Below are positions 57,539 to 64,000 of a stretch of 64,000 bases of DNA, in pieces. The position numbers and the translations under genes are program-made. Origin of the DNA: Erodium maritimum (Eukaryota > Streptophyta > Magnoliopsida > Geraniales > Geraniaceae); contig OY997594.1 of assembly GCA_963921825.1 (NCBI GenBank), positions 1,183,001 through 1,247,000 on the forward strand, written 5' to 3'. Within the stretch, counting starts at the first letter, position 1, and every line of letters starts with the position of its first letter. The notes below the pieces were generated by a model. It did no database searches and had not been told where the DNA came from. It saw only the letters and a program-made list of their open reading frames with translations.

Positions 57539-57813
57539 GGAATAAATTGTATCTGATTTTTGAATTAAAAAAAAAAAAAAACTAGTCGTTTGAGGTGCAA
57601 CGGTCGGGACACGTGGCACGCCCACAGGCTGCCAGCGCAGCTGGAGCGCGCAGGCGCATCCAACGCGCTCGGCCAGCGATTGCGGAGCGGGAGCGGGAGA
57701 TCGGGAGCGGGACCGGGACCGGGATTTGGGCGTCTGCAGCGGACCGGCCAGCGGGGAATGTTCCCGGAGCGCGCGAAATGAGGCGCGGGCGCGTATCGTT
57801 GTTCTTGCTCTTA

Positions 57814-58260
57814 TGGCTAAGTGTGGGTTTTTTCTAGGTGGCTGCGCTCTGTTCATCGCCGCCGTGCCGTGTTGATCTCTACAGGTGGCGTGTCTCAGGC
57901 TTGGTGTAGGGTCGGGTCGGGTCAGGCCCAAATCCTATGTGGTCTTACGTGGCGTACACGTGGAAAGTTACCATAATAACTCGAGTATTGGATCAGTAAT
58001 GTAATGCCACGTGTCTAGCTAAGGTTATGGCTGATCAACGGTCGGTATAGCCAAGATTGGGCGAGAGCCTGAATTGTTTTTTTTGGAAGAAAAATAAATA
58101 TATGAACGAAATAAGTACTAAGAAAATGAATTCAAAAACTTGAGTAGAGTTGGACTCAAAGCAGAAGCAGAAAAACTATTCTAGTGATCTCTGGTTCTAT
58201 TGTTACTAATGATGCAAGTGGCTTACCAACCTTCTTGATTTGCATTCGTGTATTGTACAC
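57814..58260. other. Intergenic stretch right of the Harbinger element
   Basis: No gene. Contains ACACGTGG and CCACGTGTC words near 57957 and 58006, with no adjacent gene to assign them to. Confidence 0.35.
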
Positions 58261-58541
58261 GATCTGATGACTTGGTTTGTGTTATCGGTGTTTTGAAGCA
58301 CTGGTTAGAGACCGTAAAATATGAGTCGAACGATCTGATGACTTGGTTTGTGTTATCGGTGTTTTGAAGCACTGGTTAGAGACCGTAAAATATGAGTCGA
58401 ACGATCTGATGACTTGGTTTGTGTTATCGGTGTTTTGAAGCACTGGTTAGAGACCGTAAAATATGAGTCGAACGATCTGATGACTTGGTTTGTGTTATCG
58501 GTGTTTTGAAGCACTGGTTAGAGACCGTAAAATATGAGTCG
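58261..58541 (+). repeat. 71-bp minisatellite, four essentially identical copies
   Basis: GATCTGATGACTTGGTTTGT begins at 58261, 58332, 58403 and 58474, a constant 71-bp period. The copies look identical, the last lacking its final few bases. Such identity means recent amplification or homogenisation, or an assembly artefact. Confidence 0.95.
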
Positions 58542-61447
58542 GACTTGGTAGGAAGGTTTCTACATTATGTTCCTAGCGTTTCTGTTCACAAAAAAGCTAC
58601 GGGGGTGGTGCATAACATTGGGTGTGCTTCATCTCCTATGCCCACACTAAAATTTTATTAATGAAAATTTAAGATATTAATGTGATACAACAAATATTTA
58701 GAGTATTCTTAAAGAATTAATGAAAATTTAAGTTAGACGGAAAAAAACTAGAATACTTAAATTAAATATAAAAATTTAGGATACTGAACTATTTTTATTA
58801 ATTTTTATAGCAGATTGTTATGATTTAAAAAAAGGGTTACTCCATGTCCTAACCTTTACCTTTCGTTTATTACTAAATCATAACCTAAGCAAACGTAAAT
58901 TGTCATGCAGAAACGTTGACCGCATTTTCCGCCCAAAATTTTAACGCTCGTTTAATGACTAATAGGAAAAGTTGATAGTCAGAGTTGTGATTTGAGAATA
59001 ACGAAAAGGTTTACGTTATAATTTAACAATAAACTAAAGGTTTATGTTATGATATGAGAATAAATGAAAAGTTGAGTTTACATTTTAGGAAAGTTTTAGA
59101 GCATGTGACCAACATGTGACTGGTATTTCACGGCGTTAGTCACACTTAACAGATTTTGATACATTTTGAGAATTAATAAGGTAAAAACCGTTACTATATG
59201 ATACGTTTCATGTATGTGGGTTATGATTTGATGTTTGACTCTAATACAACCGGGTGGCATGAAGTTCTTTCTTAAAAAAAATAACCACATTTGAATACCG
59301 TTATATATTGGAAATTATCCTAATAATATAATTTGGATAGCATTTCACAATTTTAAATCAGATATTTCTTTCCAAAATCATTGAGAGGAGAAGTATAGTG
59401 GGATAAGGGAACGTTAGGAGGCCACTTCACACATCTCTCCACCGTTGATTTCACTTACAATTTGTCTTTATTATCTACAAAATATATTAATCTTAGCCAT
59501 TACATTAGCCAACAAATATACCTCATCTCTCACACCTCCACGTGTCACGCCCTGATGAGTCCCTGATCCATATTTCGAAACAAAATCTCCAATACTTTAT
59601 CAAATATCTTTCCCCATCTCAATCCCATGCAAATGGCAACTAGAAGAAACCTCAAGAAGAGTCCATTTCAAACAACTTGCATGATGCCCCAAAATTGTCT
59701 CTATCCATAATATGATATTATAACTTGTCCTTCAACAACAAGGACCCATATCTAGTAACATTTAATTTCCAAATTATGGGAATATATTATAAATAAATTA
59801 TAAGTTATATATGAATTTTATTAATTCAATAATTAATACAAATTTATTATACTAAAGTTAATTGAAACCGTAAATATCAGAGCCTAGTCAGATATAAAGA
59901 AGCCAGTTTTGAACAGGTCGATCTTCTATGACTAAAAAGTTAATCTAAAAAATAAACTAGTTTTAGATGGATTAACCTTATTAATTGGATGTGATGTTAA
60001 ACTTTATAAATAATTATATAATTTGTTTTTATATTTAGTGGACGTGATTTTAATTAATATATTGGTTTAATAAACAAGTTTAAATCAAATATGTTTGTTC
60101 AATACCTGATCAAATCGCATCTCGAGTTGTTTTATATTTGATAATAATATTATTAAAATGTTATATTTTTTTGTTCATTAAGTACATATATATTGTGAAA
60201 ATTAAAGAGTAATGATTTCAACTCATTTTGAATTTAAATATTCATTTTTTGTTAAAATAAAACTTAATTGCATCAACTCAATCGAATATCATATGAACTT
60301 AACTCAATTTGATTCTTTTACACTTCTAAATTCGTATAACAAATGGATTTTTTTTTTTGATCTGCGAATGCAAATTTAAATTAACCTCATGGATATATTA
60401 TGTAGAATCGTATAAATACAATCGAAATCTAACAAAGGAGGTTGACTAAATAGTTAAACAAAAATGCTTCATTTAAGCTCTTCAATCCATAGTCTTTACA
60501 AAAAAGCCGAATAACAATTTTTTATATTAGAGAAGTTTTAAACGGTCTTAATTTCGAAAAGAGATATAGACAGTCTGCACGAGAACAGACTAATAACATG
60601 AATTACTACAGTCAGACAAAATTAAAGTTGGAAAGAATCAGATCAACCACAAAAATAGCTAAAAACAAAACACATAACACAAAAAAGAAAACAGGTCAAC
60701 ACGCCTAAACAGACCCAAAACAATAACAACCCGCAACACGACAACGGATACTAACACCAAATCCACCAAGGAAACAAACTGGAACAAGAAACGAAAATGA
60801 AACTTAATTTCGAATCGAATCCTCAGGAGAAAGAAAAGTCTAGAAATGAAATAATTTAAAGTCCATTTATGATCATAAGATAATGAGGTTTGGCAAAGTA
60901 AGATGTGAGGAGGAAAATAATCCAAACCATACCAAAACCCATCCCATCGAAGGGACACAAAACTAAAAACACAATCGGCTGGAGATCTCCTTTAGTAGTC
61001 TTTTGAAATCGAAAGGCCCATAAAATGAATTAAAGAGCATAGATTTGGTACGTCTTTGACTAGTTTGTAACCATCAAATAAATATAATTAAATTCAATTT
61101 TATGATGATTTTAAATCAAAATCAAAGTCACAAGAGTCTCGATCTCAAGCACAACTACTTGTACCATTCAGCAAACATGTTTAGCTTTGGGGTCAAACTC
61201 AATCACGCTCAAAGGATTAGGCTAACCACATAACTAAACATATCACTAATTAACGTCAAATCACATATTTAACCTCTTGCGCCGCCCAATTTGATTGTGT
61301 ATTTTATCGCCGCTTACTGAGTTTTGATTAGTAGTGATGAGCTTTGTTTCAAATCACTAAATTAATGTGAATGATTTGATTACATAAGTAATCTCAAATG
61401 TGTAATTTAATTATATTTTAATATATGATTATTGTATTTTTTAAAGC
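58542..61447. other. AT-rich intergenic region
   Basis: 58650-58790 is a partial relative of the AT-rich palindromic MITE. 58840-59095 has inverted CTAACCTTTACCTTTCGTTTATT / AATAAACTAAAGGTTTATGTTATGA-like arms and is probably another decayed MITE. No gene. Confidence 0.4.
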
Positions 61448-62096
61448 GCTAAATATCGAAACTTATTTTTAGATGTTGGTCGTGAACATTACTCTACTTA
61501 ACATTTTAAAATGACAAATGCACTATCTTAAGTATTAATCACACGATTTTGTTAGTAATAATAAACAGAATATTTCATTTGGTTAGTTATATGACTTCTA
61601 AGTGTCATATAATCTATGACGCAGCTAACTTTTTTGGTGAAGGGAGGCATCAAAAAATTTCAATGGTAATACACTATGTCAAAAAAAATAAAGGACATAA
61701 TTAAAAAATTATAAGAACTTGAGGGGTATTTTAAAAAAATTGAGGGGGCACGTGCCCCCCTGGGCTCTACGTGGCTCCACTACTGCATATCATGGATGAT
61801 AAAATGATGTTTGTCTGTTAGTATTTGACCTCTATACATTTTATAAGAAACAATAACGAGGATACAATGATAATGTTCATTGCAAAATGTATGGAGGTCA
61901 AAAAATTAAGGGAAAACATCGTTTTATCATTCATTATATAACACTTGAGGTCATATGACTAACGAAATAGAATATTCCGTTTATTTTTACTAACAAAATC
62001 ACGTGGCCAATACTTAAGGTAGTGCACGTCTCATTTTGAAATGTTGGGTAGTGTAATACTTGAGAGTAATTTTCGATATTTAACCCTCTTTGAAAC
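61448..62096. mobile_element. MITE with long inverted arms, carrying a nested hAT-type MITE
   Basis: The left arm (61448-61613) and right arm (~61885-62096) are inverted copies: AAATATCGAAA at both outer ends, CACACGATTTTGTTAGTAATAATAAACAGAATATTTC on the left against GAATATTCCGTTTATTTTTACTAACAAAATCACGTGG on the right. The arms are ~150 bp or more. The centre is split by the element 61614-61785. Confidence 0.75.
61614..61785 (-). mobile_element. hAT-type MITE (family CAGTGGCGGAGCTAG), nested
   Basis: On the minus strand it runs from CAGTAGTGGAGCCACGTAGAGCCCAGG to AAAGTTAGCTGCGTCATAG, the same order as its relatives. Flanks CATATAAT (61606-61613) and CATATCAT (61786-61793) are an 8-bp target duplication with one change. 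Confidence 0.82.
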
Positions 62097-64000
62097 GGTG
62101 TAATATCTTCGTTTATATAGAGAGCTAAATACGAATAATACAAGACAAATCCTTAAAATTGAGAATATAATCCGGGACTTGTTAGGGAAAAGTGTAGCGA
62201 TGCTATAAACCAAGGTGACAAAATCCTAGTAGGCAGCCTGATTAGGAAACATTATAGAATTCAAACTATCGGGAGCAATAAAACAGACGCAAGGGGTTAG
62301 AAATTCTTTCGGGTGGTTGTCTTGAGTTGTTAGGCCGCTTCACGTGGACACCTATGTTTGAGGAAGACGAGCCCAACAAACCACCCCACATCGGGATCCG
62401 ATGAGCTTACCTCCTCCATCCTTCGAAACTCATGACTCTTGGCAAGGTAACATCGGGTCTTCCTCCCCTGTTGAACTAACTGGTAAGAAACGATGTATCG
62501 TTTATCTCGCATTGCCTCCTTTCCTCGTCTTCATTACTAAAGAGTGTGGCCTTATTCATTTTGCCTTTGATTGAGTGAAAACCGATAGACATCGAATCAA
62601 ACAAAGAATGGAGTCCAATCGTAAGGTCGTCCTTAAGGTTGGAGAAAATGCCCTTATCCGACTACGTGAAGGCGGTGGCGGCAATGATTTGATTCCTTTT
62701 TAGAACCCTCAAATCCATTTTGTGATAATAAAATGTGATACGATCAGGGACATGTTGGTTACGACAAAAAATCGATAGAGACAAAATCGAAAGAGCAATA
62801 TGAAGGGCGAGGATAAAAAAGAAGAAGAAGATCGGCCAAAAAAGAAAATACCGGTAACAATATCCAATATATATCTAATTTTGACATAAAAAGAAATGGA
62901 ATTAAATCAAAAATCATTTTTCTCCTACATCTTATGCAAATTATCAACAAATCTCATGTAATTGTCAAGAATCCAAAAGGTAGACATGTTGCATGTGAAA
63001 TGGGCACAAAAGTTATATTTTCCGAAAAAAATAGAAAAATCAAAGTAAAACAAATTGATTGATTTAGATTTGGAGGCTAAAAATGGTAATGTGGAGGTTG
63101 GCAACAAGAGCACGGTCCCTCACAACTTTCTGGCTTCGAGGCTTGCTATATATCATTGTGGGTCCCACGTATTTAGTGGCAGTCCTAGAAAAATGTTTCT
63201 CCTATTCGAGGCTGTGGCCCACATCAGACAGGTAGGGCCCACTCTTCCCTTTCGAATTTGACATGAGTGGTCGATTTTTACTCCTTCGATCCACGTCACA
63301 CCCCTCTACTTATCATCCACCTATGCGTTTGACATTAAACTACTTGGATCTGATAACCTCACCGGGAGTGTGGGTGACAGGCATATGTATTAAGAAAGTA
63401 AAAATGAGTAATTATCATTACACGTCACTGTTGGAGGGTGACGGCAATTGTTAATTTCACGGCGACGTGACAGTTTGCCGGCGGAGGTTTTTACATTCGT
63501 TACGCGACATTACAAAAATCACCACTTATAATTAAATCAAACTAATTAAAAATTGTTGTTAATCATGGACAAAAAAGGAAGGAAAATAATTTAATTTTGA
63601 AAGTATTATTCAATTATTTTTGAAAAATAATAAGCGGAAAAAAGATAGCCGATTCAGCTCGTTGACTTTGAAGCTTGTGACCACTCCACTTTCATATTCA
63701 TGGCGTGAGTGAGCCAATATAACAAATATTGATAATTTTTGAAAATAATTAATTAATTTTATTGCTCCCTAACAGTACACTACACGAAGAATTACCATTG
63801 AGGAAAGAAGAGAGAATACAAAATGAGTAGACTAGAGAAAGACAACATCCTCTAACATCTAGGAAGTTATAACCTTGAAACAAATTGATAGTATTTTTCT
63901 CATCGCAAGACGGCTCGCTTAGCTTTAGATTTTTTACGGAGAAAACGGGATGGTCTGACGTTTTTGGGCAGCGACCTCCTCTCCTCCATTGCCCCCTCCC
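62097..64000. other. Intergenic region to the window end
   Basis: 62290-62520 is GC-richer with a short minus-strand frame I cannot assign. 63060-63480 has ATG-started short frames of no known family. No gene is supported. Confidence 0.35.

Larger units (their letters stand above)
55677..57810 (-). mobile_element. Complete-looking PIF/Harbinger transposon
   Basis: 2134 bp. Terminal inverted repeats GAGCATGTACAAC (left) and, on the minus strand from the right, GAGCAAGAACAAC differ at two of 13 bases. TTA flanks both sides (55674-55676, 57811-57813), the target duplication typical of the superfamily. It carries one intact transposase ORF with its own TATA box. The Myb/SANT-like second ORF found in many PIF/Harbinger elements is not seen. 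Confidence 0.9.

Noticed and set aside
57410-57931. 173-codon minus-strand ORF and plus-strand frames around the Harbinger 5' end
   Set aside because: They cross the terminal repeat of the transposon and the transposase TATA box and have no recognisable domain.

Overview
This is nuclear DNA of a flowering plant, very probably a eudicot. Genes have short exons with GT..AG introns, intergenic DNA is AT-rich and packed with plant transposon relics, and one gene carries a miR156 target site. From memory of the Arabidopsis map, several neighbours here (RAMP4/SERP, SPL2/10/11-type, RanBP2 zinc finger, LTPG1, DUF579 methyltransferase) match genes of two related Arabidopsis chromosome 1 regions (around At1g27350-At1g27950 and At1g67325-At1g67330). 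That recollection was not checked by search.

Layout. 1-309: 3' end of an acidic repeat protein (+). 2732-5278: RAMP4-like ER membrane protein (+), with two TRIM-type mini retrotransposons in its introns. 5850-10360: about 28 tandem copies of a ~170-bp unit. 10382-11725: decayed intronless ORF with an RRM. 11680-12640: about 5.5 inverted, diverged copies of the same unit. Together these three form one foldback-like composite unit. 12784-19452: SPL transcription factor (+) with a probable 5'-leader intron and a miR156 site. 22138-26119: three-finger RanBP2-type zinc-finger protein (-). 28381-30995: GPI-anchored lipid transfer protein of LTPG1 type (-). 33039-33112: tRNA-Val(AAC) (+). 36556-37407: DUF579 glucuronic-acid O-methyltransferase (+). 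40800-41084: small CxxCxGxG protein (+). 44418-44942: LINE RNase H remnant (-). 55677-57810: complete-looking PIF/Harbinger transposon with an intact transposase ORF (-). The rest is intergenic DNA holding MITEs of the hAT, Mutator and Harbinger types, simple tandem repeats and relics.

The host genes do not form a pathway. Their roles are ER stress/translocon (RAMP4), miR156-controlled phase change (SPL), RNA or ubiquitin binding (RanBP2 fingers), cuticular lipid export (LTPG) and cell-wall glucuronic acid methylation (DUF579). The most unusual structure is the 170-bp array / RRM ORF / inverted array unit, which ends about 140 bp upstream of the probable SPL leader exon. Other points worth testing are a predicted SPL upstream ORF whose stop overlaps the main start, a first coding exon in RAMP4 that is only the ATG, and nested mobile elements with clear target-site duplications.
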